NCBI GenBank assembly: GCA_018806915.1
Contig: JAGKQI010000028.1
Location: 558,001 to 622,000 of the forward strand
DNA from: Phytophthora colocasiae
Taxonomy: Eukaryota > Oomycota > Peronosporomycetes > Peronosporales > Peronosporaceae
DNA length: 64,000 nucleotides
Reading direction: 5' to 3'
Shown here: piece after piece, positions 1 through 10,523 of the stretch
How positions within the stretch are numbered: the first letter of the stretch is position 1
How the letters are laid out: every line of letters starts with the position of its first letter
Program-made: the position numbers and the translations under genes
Notes under the pieces: generated by a model
Databases searched by the model: none
Seen by the model: the letters and a program-made list of their open reading frames with translations, nothing else
What the model was told of the DNA's origin: nothing

Positions 1-2
1 TG

Positions 3-283
3 TGAAGAAGGTCGTCACAGAGGTTGTCTTGGGAGGGGAGGACTGCCGAGGCTTGAGGCGAGGAGGCCGAGGCGAGGGAAGTCACTTGAGGGGTAGAATG
101 GAAATCAGAAGTGATTGATTGATATGAGCTTACACTGTCTTCTCTACCTGGTCTGCATCCAATCATTTGGTGCATCCAATCACCAACATTCTGTACTCGT
201 CCAATCATCCTACTCGTCTAATCATCGGTGGCGTAAACATCTTACTGTAATCATTGCGGGATCGTATTGGATCACCTGCAACA
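3..283 (-). repeat. Copia-F LTR, array 1 first copy
   Basis: 281-bp LTR, read on the minus strand from TGTTGCAGG (at 283) to CTTCTTCA (at 3). It lacks one T found in the other copies (near 103). The TGTTG start is shared with the LTRs of Copia D and E. Confidence 0.85.
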
Positions 284-1410
284 AGTTGGTCGAGGGGCCA
301 ATTGAAGAACTTGGCCACAGCGATGATCGTTAGCAGCGTGACGGCATATCGAACCGTCGGCTGGACTTCAATGCCATGATTGTCGTAAAAGGCCTTGAGC
401 GAGTTGGTCGCGAACTCCTTGGCACCATCATGACGTACTTGACCACCGGCGAAAACGTCTCGGTGTAGTCGATCACATACTTCTGCACAAATCCTTTCGC
501 GACGAGTCGAGCCTTGTACTTCTCGATGGACCCGTCGGCTTTACGCTTGATCTTGAACACCCACTTGGTTCCGACTGCGCGTTGGTTGTTTGGTAATTTG
601 GCGCCACGAAACACTCCACGAAGTCGCATCGACTTGAGTTCTGCTCGGATCGCCTTGCGCCAGTGGACTTGGTCTTCACCGCTCACAGCATCTTGGAACG
701 TCTTCGGCTCGGCGCTGTCACTCGTCTCAACTGCATTCGCACTCGCACGCCAGTACATCGGCTGAGTCGAGTCATCATCATCATTGTCTTTAGATTTGGC
801 TTCTTGATGGTCGGAGTCCGGAGCGCTTGCTTCTTCTAATCCAGTACTGCGACGCGGTCGACGAACATGTTCACGATCCTCGGCGTTAGAACGAGCCTTG
901 CGTTTCCCGCCTGCTTGAATTCACGCGTTCCATGGTCGTTCGAAATCTCGAGGTCTTCAAGGATATCCGCAGCATCTTCGACATCTTCATCATCATCAAC
1001 AACATTGGCTTCGTCGAAGGTCGATTCGTCGAAAGTGACATCGCGAGAAATCACTACCTGGCCCGCCTCGATGTCATAAACGCGATACGCCTTGGAACGC
1101 TCTTCATAGCCCATGAAAATTCCTTCACGAGCCTTGGGGTCCCACTTGAGTCGCTTCTCCTTCGGTGTCAGGACGTAGGCCTTGCACCCGAAAACGCGCA
1201 TGTGCTTCACGTTGGGCTTCCTCTTGTACACAATCTCAAATGGCGTCTTCCCTGGGACCTTGGGTGACGGCAGTCGATTCTTGATGTAAATTGCCGTCAT
1301 CGCCGCTTCCGCCCAAAACGTCTTGTCCAAACGTGCGAAGTGAAGCATGCTGCGCCCGATAGTCACGATCGTCCGGTTGGCGCGTTCCGCAGTAGCATTC
1401 GTCTGATGCA
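284..1410 (-). pseudogene. Copia-F unit 1 integrase C-terminus and reverse-transcriptase fragment
   Basis: Minus-strand pol remnant. It begins with the end of the integrase core ([13 protein letters not shown], containing the catalytic-type glutamate), runs through the integrase C-terminal domain and an acidic linker, and reaches the start of the RT palm ([23 protein letters not shown]) before ending at NWPLDQL against the LTR. YxDD and RNase H are missing. A one-base loss near 908 shifts the frame, and a 92-bp piece of the integrase core sits inside the RT segment (344-435). It cannot encode an active polymerase. Confidence 0.85.
344..435 (-). other. displaced 92-bp integrase-core fragment inside RT
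   Basis: Read on the minus strand this piece encodes [19 protein letters not shown] and the following residues up to RYA, the segment that should directly precede [13 protein letters not shown] in the integrase core and contains the second catalytic aspartate region. It lies in the RT gene instead, flanked by direct TGACG repeats (339-343 and 431-435). Unit 3 has one TGACG and no insert at this place. Confidence 0.8.
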
Positions 1411-1751
1411 CGAGTACCCAAGGGTTCTGCCAATTCGACGACTACGGTCTCGATCAACAGTGTCGATTTTCATGCGCGGATCGGTCATGCTCCGAACGAC
1501 GTGCTACGGAAGATGGTTTCGAGCGGCATGGTGACGGGCGCGAAAATGCCGACATCGTCGAAGAACTCAAGCGGATGCCGCGGGTGTCAGCAAGGGAAGA
1601 TGGCCCAAAAACTCTTTCCGAGTAACCCGGACAAGCCCAAGTACAAGCCATTCGAGTTCCTGCACTTCGACCTTTGTGGCCCCATGGAGAAAGAGTCGCT
1701 TGGTGGCAGCAAGTATCTACTGCTGATCACTGACGAAGCCAGCGGCTGCTA
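1411..1751 (+). pseudogene. inverted pre-integrase/integrase N-terminal segment, unit 1
   Basis: This segment is in the opposite orientation to the rest of the element. On the plus strand it encodes the GAG-pre-integrase zinc-binding region (VDFHARIGHAPNDVLRKM followed by CRGCQQGK) and the first integrase beta strands (FLHFDLCGPMEK, with the first catalytic aspartate). Its ends abut protease (minus strand) on the right and the HQTNAT integrase piece on the left; the core between DEASGC and the displaced fragment is missing. Unit 3 keeps part of this sequence in native orientation. Confidence 0.85.
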
Positions 1752-2963
1752 GCCAGTAGAGTCCGTCGATCAGGTCCGCGGAAGCAACGATCTTCTTCGA
1801 CGACTTGCGCGCAATGTGCATCTCGGAGCCGTCAAACACCACCTTGAAATCTCCACCTCGGTTGATCTGAGGCACAGACAGCAGGTTCTTGTTCATACTC
1901 GGCACGTAGAGAGCATCTTCGATTCGGACGTCACGCACACTCCGGTTGGGCAGAATCACTTGTTGTACAACGGTACCAACTCCCAAAATCTTGGCCGTTT
2001 GACCGTTGGCAACTGTGAGTTCGCCTTCGTCGCGCAAGTTGATGTCGATGAATTTGGACTTGTCGTTGCAAATGTGGTGGGTTGCGCCACTGTCGATCGC
2101 CCATGAGCCTTGAAACTTCTTGCCCGACGACACTCCACACGCTGTCGACATGGAGACCGCGAACGCGATGTAGTCGTCTTCGTCGTCGCACCACTCAACG
2201 TTGCTGGCACCGCGACCACCTCGGCCGCGTCTCCTCGATTTTCTTCTTTCTGCTTGGTCCAGCACTTGTCGATCAGGTGCCCCAATTTTCCGCAGTAGTC
2301 ACACCGGCGAGTTTGACGCTCGGCGTTGAAGGCCTTCGCTGCTTCCTCAATTTTCACCGCCGCAGTCTTCTCGCCTTGTCGCTTGATATGCTCATTCGTG
2401 AGCACCTTCACCACATCTTGCGTCCGCAGCTCTGCATTGCTCATCTCCATGTTGAGCACGACGTTCTCGTAGCTTTTGGGCAGACTGCGCAGCAAGCAGA
2501 TCGCCACATCCTCGTCCTCCATCTTGGCGCCGATACTGCTAAGCTTCGCGCTGATGTTGAGGACCTCGTTGCAATGGTGAAGGATGTTTCCGCCTTCTGC
2601 CATCTCCATGCTGAAGAGCTGACGCTTGAGATAGATGCGTCCAGCCTTTTGCGATCCACCGTAAAGGGTACGCAAGCGCGCCCACGCGACCCAGGCTTCC
2701 TCGTAGTCGTCGACCACATGATGGTAGTCCGCGTCCATGTGGAGGAGCATCAGACCGAAGGCGACGTTGCTCGACTTGACATACTCGTCCTTGGCCCTGG
2801 AGTCCGTGAACGTAGGCGTCGTCTTGCGGTTCACCACATTCCACACCGACTTGGTCAGGAACACGCCACGCATGTAACGGTTCCACGTGGCGTAGTTCTC
2901 GCCGTTGAACTTGTGGATGGAGATCTTGGTATCTTGGACAGATGACATCCTGCTCGGGCTCAT
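1752..2963 (-). pseudogene. Copia-F unit 1 gag-protease
   Basis: Starts with ATG at 2963, which lies inside the primer-binding site. Gag (about 245 residues) has a UBN2/copia-type capsid region ([12 protein letters not shown] near residue 24) and a CCHC knuckle [14 protein letters not shown] near residue 220. A 4-base deletion near 2231, relative to the array-2 unit at 46047, shifts the frame, so the protease with its active-site motif [12 protein letters not shown] continues in another frame from about 2265. The protease domain itself is intact up to DGLYW, then runs into the inverted segment. Confidence 0.85.
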
Positions 2964-2967
2964 AACC
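2956..2967 (-). promoter_or_regulatory. Copia-F primer-binding site (half-tRNA type)
   Basis: Minus-strand GGTTATGAGCCC immediately follows the LTR end. It is complementary to the anticodon stem-loop region of eukaryotic initiator tRNA-Met rather than to a tRNA 3' end, as known for Drosophila copia. The ATG inside it is the gag start. The same 12-mer follows the LTRs of D and E. Confidence 0.8.
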
Positions 2968-3249
2968 TGAAGAAGGTCGTCACAGAGGTTGTCTTGCGAG
3001 GGGAGGACTGCCGAAGCTTGAGGCGAGGAGGCCGAGGCGAGGGAAGTCGCTTGAGGGGTAGAATGGAAATTCAGAAGTGATTGATTGATACGAGCTTACA
3101 CTGTCTTCTCTACCTGGTCTGCATCCAATCATTTGGTGCATCCAATCACCAATATTCTGTACTCGTCCAATCATCCTACTCGTCTAATCATCGGTGGCGT
3201 AAACATCTTACTGTAATCATTGCGGGATCGTATTGGATCACCTGCAACA
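2968..3249 (-). repeat. Copia-F LTR, array 1 second copy
   Basis: 282 bp, TGTTGCAGG...CTTCTTCA on the minus strand. It serves as 5' LTR of unit 1 and 3' LTR of unit 2. Confidence 0.9.
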
Positions 3250-4377
3250 AGTTGGTCGAGGGGCCAATTGAAGAACTTGGCCACAGCGATGATCGTTAGC
3301 AGCGTGACGGCATATCGAACCGTCGGCTGGACTTCAATGCCATGATTGTCGTAAAAGGCCTTGAGCGAGTTGGTCGCGAACTCCTTGGCACCATCATGAC
3401 GTACTTGACCACCGGCGAAAACGTCTCGGTGTAGTCGATCCCATACTTCTGCACAAATCCTTTCGCGACGAGTCGAGCCTTGTACTTCTCGATGGACCCG
3501 TCGGCTTTACGCTTGATCTTGAACACCCACTTGGTTCCGACTGCGCGTTGGTTGTTTGGTAATTTGGCGCCACGAAACACTCCACGAAGTCGCATCGACT
3601 TGAGTTCTGCTCGGATCGCCTTGCGCCAGTGGACTTGGTCTTCACCGCTCACAGCATCTTGGAACGTCTTCGGCTCGGCGCTGTCACTCGTCTCAACTGC
3701 ATTCGCACTCGCACGCCAGTACATCGGCTGAGTCGAGTCATCATCATCATTGTCTTTAGATTTGGCTTCTTGATGGTCGGAGTCCGGAGCGCTTGCTTCT
3801 TCTAATCCAGTACTGCGACGCGGTCGACGAACATGTTCACGATCCTCGGCGTTAGAACGAGCCTTGCGTTTCCCCGCCTGCTTGAATTCACGCGTTCCAT
3901 GGTCGTTCGAAATCTCGAGGTCTTCAAGGATATCCGCAGCATCTTCGACATCTTCATCATCATCAACAACATTGGCTTCGTCGAAGGTCGATTCGTCGAA
4001 AGTGACATCGCGAGAAATCACTACCTGGCCCGCCTCGATGTCATAAACGCGATACGCCTTGGAACGCTCTTCATAGCCCATGAAAATTCATTCACGAGCC
4101 TTGGGGTCCCACTTGAGTCGCTTCTCCTTCGGTGTCAGGACGTAGGCCTTGCACCCGAAAACGCGCATGTGCTTCACGTTGGGCTTCCTCTTGTACACAA
4201 TCTCAAATGGCGTCTTCCCTGGGACCTTGGGTGACGGCAGTCGATTCTTGATGTAAATTGCCGTCATCGCCGCTTCCGCCCAAAACGTCTTGTCCAAACG
4301 TGCGAAGTGAAGCATGCTGCGCCCGATAGTCACGATCGTCCGGTTGGCGCGTTCCGCAGTAGCATTCGTCTGATGCA
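3250..4377 (-). pseudogene. Copia-F unit 2 integrase/RT fragment
   Basis: Same layout as unit 1, including the displaced 92-bp integrase piece (3310-3401). The linker frame is intact here, but a nonsense change (GGA to TGA, near 4088) interrupts the integrase C-terminal domain just before [15 protein letters not shown]. The open stretch 3296-4081 covers the integrase tail, linker and RT start. Confidence 0.85.
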
Positions 4378-4718
4378 CGAGTACCCAAGGGTTCTGCCAA
4401 TTCGACGACTACGGTCTCGATCAACAGTGTCGATTTTCATGCGCGGATCGGTCATGCTCCGAACGACGTGCTACGGAAGATGGTTTCGAGCGGCATGGTG
4501 ACGGGCGCGAAAATGCCGACATCGTCGAAGAACTCAAGCGGATGCCGCGGGTGTCAGCAAGGGAAGATGGCCCAAAAACTCTTTCCGAGTAACCCGGACA
4601 AGCCCAAGTACAAGCCATTCGAGTTCCTGCACTTCGACCTTTGTGGCCCCATGGAGAAAGAGTCGCTTGGTGGCAGCAAGTATCTACTGCTGATCACTGA
4701 CGAAGCCAGCGGCTGCTA
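4378..4718 (+). pseudogene. inverted pre-integrase segment, unit 2
   Basis: Near-identical to the unit 1 segment and in the same inverted orientation, with the same breakpoints next to HQTNAT (4378) and the protease end (4719). This shows the inversion predates the tandem amplification. Confidence 0.85.
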
Positions 4719-5930
4719 GCCAGTAGAGTCCGTCGATCAGGTCCGCGGAAGCAACGATCTTCTTCGACGACTTGCGCGCAATGTGCATCTCGGAGCCGTC
4801 AAACACCACCTTGAAATCTCCAACTCGGTTGATCTGAGGCACAGACAGCAGGTTCTTGTTCATACTCGGCACGTAGAGAGCATCTTCGATTCGGACGTCA
4901 CGCACACTCCGGTTGGGCAGAATCACTTGTTGTACAACGGTACCAACTCCCAAAATCTTGGCCGTTTGACCGTTGGCAACTGTGAGTTCGCCTTCGTCGC
5001 GCAAGTTGATGTCGATGAATTTGGACTTGTCGTTGCAAATGTGGTGGGTTGCGCCACTGTCGATCGCCCATGAGCCTTGAAACTTCTTGCCCGACGACAC
5101 TCCACACGCTGTCGACATGGAGACCGCGAACGCGATGTAGTCGTCTTCGTCGTCGCACCACTCAACGTTGCTGGCACCGCGACCACCTCGGCCGCGTCTC
5201 CTCGATTTTCTTCTTTCTGCTTGGTCCAGCACTTGTCGATCAGGTGCCCCAATTTTCCGCAGTAGTCACACCGGCGAGTTTGACGCTCGGCGTTGAAGGC
5301 CTTCGCTGCTTCCTCGATTTTCACCGCCGCAGTCTTCTCGCCTTGTCGCTTGATATGCTCATTCGTGAGCACCTTCACCACATCTTGCGTCCGCAGCTCT
5401 GCATTGCTCATCTCCATGTTGAGCACGACGTTCTCGTAGCTTTTGGGCAGACTGCGCAGCAAGCAGATCGCCACATCCTCGTCCTCCATCTTGGCGCCGA
5501 TACTGCTAAGCTTCGCGCTGATGTTGAGGACCTCGTTGCAATGGTGAAGGATGTTTCCGCCTTCTGCCATCTCCATGCTGAAGAGCTGACGCTTGAGATA
5601 GATGCGTCCAGCCTTTTGCGATCCACCGTAAAGGGTACGCAAGCGCGCCCACGCGACCCAGGCTTCCTCGTAGTCGTCGACCACATGATGGTAGTCCGCG
5701 TCCATGTGGAGGAGCATCAGACCGAAGGCGACGTTGCTCGACTTGACATACTCGTCCTTGGCCCTGGAGTCCGTGAACGTAGGCGTCGTCTTGCGGTTCA
5801 CCACATTCCACACCGACTTGGTCAGGAACACGCCACGCATGTAACGGTTCCACGTGGCGTAGTTCTCGCCGTTGAACTTGTGGATGGAGATCTTGGTATC
5901 TTGGACAGATGACATCCTGCTCGGGCTCAT
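4719..5930 (-). pseudogene. Copia-F unit 2 gag-protease
   Basis: Gag from ATG at 5930 with CCHC knuckle, then the same 4-base deletion and frameshift as unit 1 (near 5198) before the DSGATHHIC protease. One protease substitution (INRVGDF versus INRGGDF) separates it from unit 1. Confidence 0.85.
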
Positions 5931-5934
5931 AACC

Positions 5935-6216
5935 TGAAGAAGGTCGTCACAGAGGTTGTCTTGCGAGGGGAGGACTGCCGAAGCTTGAGGCGAGGAGGCC
6001 GAGGCGAGGGAAGTCGCTTGAGGGGTAGAATGGAAATTCAGAAGTGATTGATTGATACGAGCTTACACTGTCTTCTCTACCTGGTCTGCATCCAATCATT
6101 TGGTGCATCCAATCACCAACATTCTGTACTCGTCCAATCATCCTACTCGTCTAATCATCGGTGGCGTAAACATCTTACTGTAATCATTGCGGGATCGTAT
6201 TGGATCACCTGCAACA
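5935..6216 (-). repeat. Copia-F LTR, array 1 third copy
   Basis: 282 bp, same termini; it carries the CGTCACAGAG variant typical of array 1. Confidence 0.9.
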
Positions 6217-6916
6217 AGTTGGTCGAGGGGCCAATTGAAGAACTTGGCCACAGCGATGATCGTTAGCAGCGTGACGTACTTGACCACCGGCGAAAACGTC
6301 TCGGTGTAGTCGATCCCATACTTCTGCACAAATCCTTTCGCAACGAGTCGAGCCTTGTACTTCTCGATGGACCCGTCGGCTTTACGCTTGATCTTGAACA
6401 CCCACTTGGTTCCGACTGCGCGTTGGTTGTTTGGTAATTTGGCGCCACGAAACACTCCACGAAGTCGCATCGACTTGAGTTCTGCTCGGATCGCCTTGCG
6501 CCAGTGGACTTGGTCTTCACCGCTCACAGCATCTTGGAACGTCTTCGGCTCGGCGCTGTCACTCGTCTCAACTGCATTCGCACTCGCACACCAGTACATC
6601 GGCTGAGTCGAGTCATCATCATCATTGTCTTTAGATTTGGCTTCTTGATGGTCGGAGTCCGGAGCGCTTGCTTCTTCTAATCCAGTACTGCGACGCGGTC
6701 GACGAACATGTTCACGATCCTCGGCGTTAGAACGAGCCTTGCGTTTCCCCGCCTGCTTGAATTCACGCGTTCCATGGTCGTTCGAAATCTCGAGGTCTTC
6801 AAGGATATCCGCAGCATCTTCGACATCTTCATCATCATCAACAACATTGGCTTCGTCGAAGGTTGATTCGTCGAATGTGACATCGCGAGAAATCACTACC
6901 TGGCCCGCCTCGATGT
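6217..6916 (-). pseudogene. Copia-F unit 3 integrase tail and RT fragment (no displaced piece)
   Basis: The RT segment is continuous here: FSPVVKYV runs straight into [19 protein letters not shown] before the LTR, so this unit shows the arrangement before the 92-bp integrase piece was inserted at TGACG. On the 5' side the integrase is deleted from the pre-integrase region to IEAGQVVIS (junction near 6917). It is therefore a simpler internal-deletion derivative than the other units. Confidence 0.85.
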
Positions 6917-8248
6917 TACCATTCCGCTTAAAACCATCTTCCGTAGCACGTCGTTTGGAGCATGACCCATCCGCGCATGAAGATCGACACTGTTGATCGA
7001 GGCCGTAGTCGTCGAATTGGCAGAACCCTTACTCGTAGCCAGTAGAGTCCGTCGATCAGGTCCGCGGAAGCAACGATCTTCTTCGACGACTTGCGCGCAA
7101 TGTGCATCTCGGAGCCGTCAAACACCACCTTGAAATCTCCACCTCGGTTGATCTGAGGCACAGACAGCAGGTTCTTGTTCATACTCGGCACGTAGAGAGC
7201 ATCTTCGATTCGGACGTCACGCACACTCCGGTTGGGCAGAATCACTTGTTGTACAACGGTACCAACTCCCAAAATCTTGGCCGTTTGACCGTTGGCAACT
7301 GTGAGTTCGCCTTCGTCGCGCAAGTTGATGTCGATGAATTTGGACTTGTCGTTGCAAATGTGGTGGGTTGCGCCACTGTCGATCGCCCATGAGCCTTGAA
7401 ACTTCTTGCCCGACGACACTCCACACGCTGTCGACATGGAGACCGCGAACGCGATGTAGTCGTCTTCGTCGTCGCACCACTCAACGTTGCTGGCACCGCG
7501 ACCACCTCGGCCGCGTCTCCTCGATTTTCTTCTTTCTGCTTGGTCCAGCACTTGTCGATCAGGTGCCCCAATTTTCCGCAGTAGTCACACCGGCGAGTTT
7601 GACGCTCGGCGTTGAAGGCCTTCGCTGCTTCCTCGATTTTCACCGCCGCAGTCTTCTCGCCTTGTCGCTTGATATGCTCATTCGTGAGCACCTTCACCAC
7701 ATCTTGCGTCCGCAGCTCTGCATTGCTCATCTCCATGTTGAGCACGACGTTCTCGTAGCTTTTGGGCAGACTGCGCAGCAAGCAGATCGCCACATCCTCG
7801 TCCTCCATCTTGGCGCCGATACTGCTAAGCTTCGCGCTGATGTTGAGGACCTCGTTGCAATGGTGAAGGATGTTTCCGCCTTCTGCCATCTCCATGCTGA
7901 AGAGCTGACGCTTGAGATAGATGCGTCCAGCCTTTGCGATCCACCGTAAAGGGTACGCAAGCGCGCCCACGCGACCCAGGCTTCCTCGTAGTCGTCGACC
8001 ACATGATGGTAGTCCGCGTCCATGTGGAGGAGCATCAGACCGAAGGCGACGTTGCTCGACTTGACATACTCGTCCTTGGCCCTGGAGTCCGTGAACGTAG
8101 GCGTCGTCTTGCGGTTCACCACATTCCACACCGACTTGGTCAGGAACACGCCACGCATGTAACGGTTCCACGTGGCGTAGTTCTCGCCGTTGAACTTGTG
8201 GATGGAGATCTTGGTATCTTGGACAGATGACATCCTGCTCGGGCTCAT
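6917..8248 (-). pseudogene. Copia-F unit 3 gag, protease and native pre-integrase stub
   Basis: Gag starts at 8248; a one-base loss in a T run near 7934 shifts the frame, and the common 4-base loss before protease is also present. After the protease (DSGATHHIC) the minus strand continues into VDLHARMGHAPNDVLRKM in native orientation (about 6930-7038), the region that is inverted in the other units. Four bases (CCCA) are missing at the junction compared with the inverted copies, giving a frameshift after DGLYWL. Confidence 0.85.
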
Positions 8249-8252
8249 AACC

Positions 8253-8526
8253 TGAAGAAGGTCGTCACAGAGGTTGTCTTGCGAGGGGAGGACTGCCGAA
8301 GCTTGAGGCGAGGAGGCCGAGGCGAGGGAAGTCGCTTGAGGGGTAGAATGGAAATTCAGAAGTGATTGATTGATACGAGCTTACACTGTCTTCTCTACCT
8401 GGTCTGCATCCAATCATTTGGTGCATCCAATCACCAATATTCTGTACTCGTCCAATCATCCTACTCGTCTAATCATCGGTGGCGTAAACATCTTACCGTA
8501 ATCATTGCGGGATCGTATTGGATCAC
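8253..8526 (-). repeat. Copia-F LTR, array 1 terminal copy, split by gypsy B
   Basis: 274 bp of LTR ending in GGATCAC, where gypsy B begins. The missing terminal CTGCAACA is found at 60891-60898 after the TCAC duplication; 274 + 8 gives the standard 282 bp. Confidence 0.9.
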
Positions 8527-8864
8527 TGTCACGAGTGAGAACGGTGGCCACCGTCTCGGGCACGGTCCCGACCGTTCCCCCTCTGAAACCCGATCCACGA
8601 CCCGTCGCATTGCGGAAGACCATATGTATGGCGAGGAGTTGTTCGAGCCGGCCCCGGTCGCAGCCAGCATGAGGGTGAATGCGCGCCGCTATTGCTAGGG
8701 AAACGAGGTCTGTGCGGCCAAGAAAGAGCGGGGAGCATGCGCCAGGTTGCGTGTGAGCTGATGCCGAGGACGGAGGACACGAACTAGAGCTACGCTGGGC
8801 TTAACAGCGCCCCTAGTATGCGTGGGGAAGGGGTGAGAGGTACCGTCGAGGAGGTACGGACCCG
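8527..8864 (+). repeat. gypsy B 5' LTR, first 338 bp
   Basis: Matches 60313-60650 of the 3' LTR almost base for base and stops abruptly at ...GGACCCG. The rest of this LTR is at 43161-43400 in reverse orientation, which together with the split RT gene shows an inversion. Confidence 0.9.
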
Positions 8865-9432
8865 CTTCCATCACTTCTCCTTCCGCTACGGATACCCGGT
8901 ACGGTTGCTGTTTGATGGGCCGACTATCGCCCGTGTCAATCTCGAAGTGTAACAGTTCCGTCCGTCCCGGCATCGTCGAAGACTCGACAAAAAGGTCACT
9001 AAAATTGTCCAGCTCTGCTTCAAATATTCGCTTCTGTTCCTCCGTCAACCTCGACTGCGAAAAGTCAGCCTTGACCGTGGCTTTGTCAGGCGGCACTTCC
9101 GGCCGAGACTTCCGTTCCTTCTCAGCAATCTGATCTCCAGGCGCTCCTGTCGCGGACTGCACTCGGTCGTCCGTTTCCGTTGTCTCCGGGTTCCTCGGTA
9201 CTGCTCCGTCCTTCGTCTTCATCTGGCCGAAGGCCGACTCCGGAACGCACGCCACCGGCGTACCACGGCGAATCCACCGTTCCTCGGTAGATGCGTTACA
9301 GACTTCAACTATGACTTGACTGTCCTCCACCGTACACAACGAGTACGCCACACACAGCGAGGGCGGAAGGGATACAGCGCCTTCAATGAGCACAGTAGCC
9401 TTCTCCTCCGGTGTCCCTACCAACTTTGCCAT
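8865..9432 (-). pseudogene. gypsy B pol: protease-RT connector and RT start
   Basis: Reads MAKLVGTPEEKATVLIEG and onward, through SRLTEEQKRIFEAELDNFSDL and the typical Ty3 RT entry motif HFEIDTGDSRPIKQQPYRV, ending at EGEVMEA where the inversion edge cuts it. The continuation lies at 43401 on the other strand. The ATG is two bases after the protease stop in another frame, so this was probably one frame with the protease before a small indel. Confidence 0.8.
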
Positions 9433-9434
9433 GA

Positions 9435-10523
9435 CTAAAGCTTGTCCTTTAGGCTCGTCGCCATGTAAGCGTCCTGCACGACCATACCTCCAAGGGGCAA
9501 CACCTCGCCTGAGTCTTTAAGCAAGAGCTGACGCTCAGCCACATCAATGACCGCTCCGAACGCTCCAAGAGCGTCTACCCCCAGGATGGCGTCCACATGC
9601 AACTGATCCGCGACTACCAAACTCAGCGAAATCTCTGCACTTCCCATTCGTAACGACAAACTCGCCCACCCGCGGATCTTTAACTGATGTCCGGAGGAGC
9701 TCTTGACCGATCCTTCGTACGGCTTCAGCGTCTTCGTTGACCGTCCTAGCCGCTTCAGCACGCGGCTATCTACCAAACTCACTGTAGCTCCAGTATCCAC
9801 GAGTAAACGAGAAGGCAAACACTCAATAAATCCACTTGATAACGCTTCGAAGTTCCCAACAGCACACACCACGCGTCGACCGTCTTCAACCACCGTGCAG
9901 ACTTCTATTTCATCCATGTCTCCCTCCGACACGCCGAACCCGTCCGGCATTTCCACCGTGACAACCTCAACAAGGCCCGGGCGAGGGGGAGGCGCAACCG
10001 TTCCAGGCGGCGGCCCCACCACGTCCACATAGCTTACCACATCTTCATCACTCAGCAACAGTTCAGCATTCATCAACACCTCCGCGTACGGTCTAAACAT
10101 GGCCTCGAAGTCAATCTCGGGCCGCTGCCGACCTCGTCTCTTAGCAGCAATCGCCGGGTCCTCTCTTACTTCTCTCCGTTCTATCAGTTTCTCCCAAATG
10201 ATCGTCGCGTTCTTGTCGTAATATTCCAGAGTCGTCGCCTCCAACCGTCCCCAATTCAAATTCCGAACGCCCCTGGAGGCAGCGACTTCCTTCGCTAGTT
10301 TCTCCAGTTTGATCAGTTCCGCCTTCGGAACTTTATCACGCAACGGAGTGATTTCCTGTTGGGATGCTTCCTTCAGAAACAAGTACACTGCACGTTGGAC
10401 CACGGTCCTCGCCAAGGTAGGTGAAACGACGACACGGTTCCTCAGGACGGACTCCGGCTTCGTAGCAACAGTCCCTGCACACGGCACTTGGACGGACGCC
10501 GCGAAGTCTTCCAGCTGCGACAA
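9435..10523 (-). pseudogene. gypsy B retropepsin-like protease region
   Basis: 362-residue open frame. The C-terminal third is an aspartic protease: LLVDTGATVSLVDSRVLKRLG (active-site DTGA) with the matching hydrophobic ILGVDALGAFGAVID strand downstream. The N-terminal two thirds is an alpha-helical connector with an acidic, proline-containing stretch (VGPPPGTVAPPPRPG). It overlaps the preceding charged gag-pol region (10442-11461) in another frame; a single indel near 10510 probably separates what was one reading frame. Confidence 0.8.

Larger units (their letters stand above)
1..8526 (-). mobile_element. Copia-F tandem array 1 (three units, four LTRs)
   Basis: Tandem head-to-tail array of a Ty1/copia-like element, sense on the minus strand. 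LTRs of about 282 bp at 3-283, 2968-3249, 5935-6216 and 8253-8526 alternate with internal regions of 2684, 2685 and 2036 bp. Each internal region carries gag and protease but only fragments of integrase and reverse transcriptase; RNase H is absent and the RT fragment is fused directly to the next LTR. The last LTR is cut at 8526 by gypsy B and its remaining 8 bases lie at 60891-60898, followed by the gag of another gypsy element (G), which was the array's target. The first two bases of the window differ from the sequence that precedes the other LTRs, so the array may end near position 3. Confidence 0.9.

Noticed and set aside
2082..2945. 287-codon plus-strand open frame, repeated in each Copia-F unit
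   Set aside because: It is the antisense shadow of gag: Leu/His/Val-rich, no domain, and the opposite strand carries the recognised Gag with knuckle.
2956..2967. tRNA-like sequence GGGCTCATAACC
   Set aside because: Only the 12-base anticodon region matches; it is a primer-binding site, not a tRNA gene.
2968..3240. Alternative F LTR of 273 bp starting at TGATCC
   Set aside because: The outer LTR of array 2 ends there, but the outer LTR of array 1 (8253-8526 plus 60891-60898) has the full 282 bp, and TGTTG is the start in D and E. A 9-bp terminal deletion in one copy is simpler.
8327..8700. Plus-strand ORF running from the F LTR into the B LTR
   Set aside because: It spans two unrelated LTRs across an insertion point, so it is accidental.
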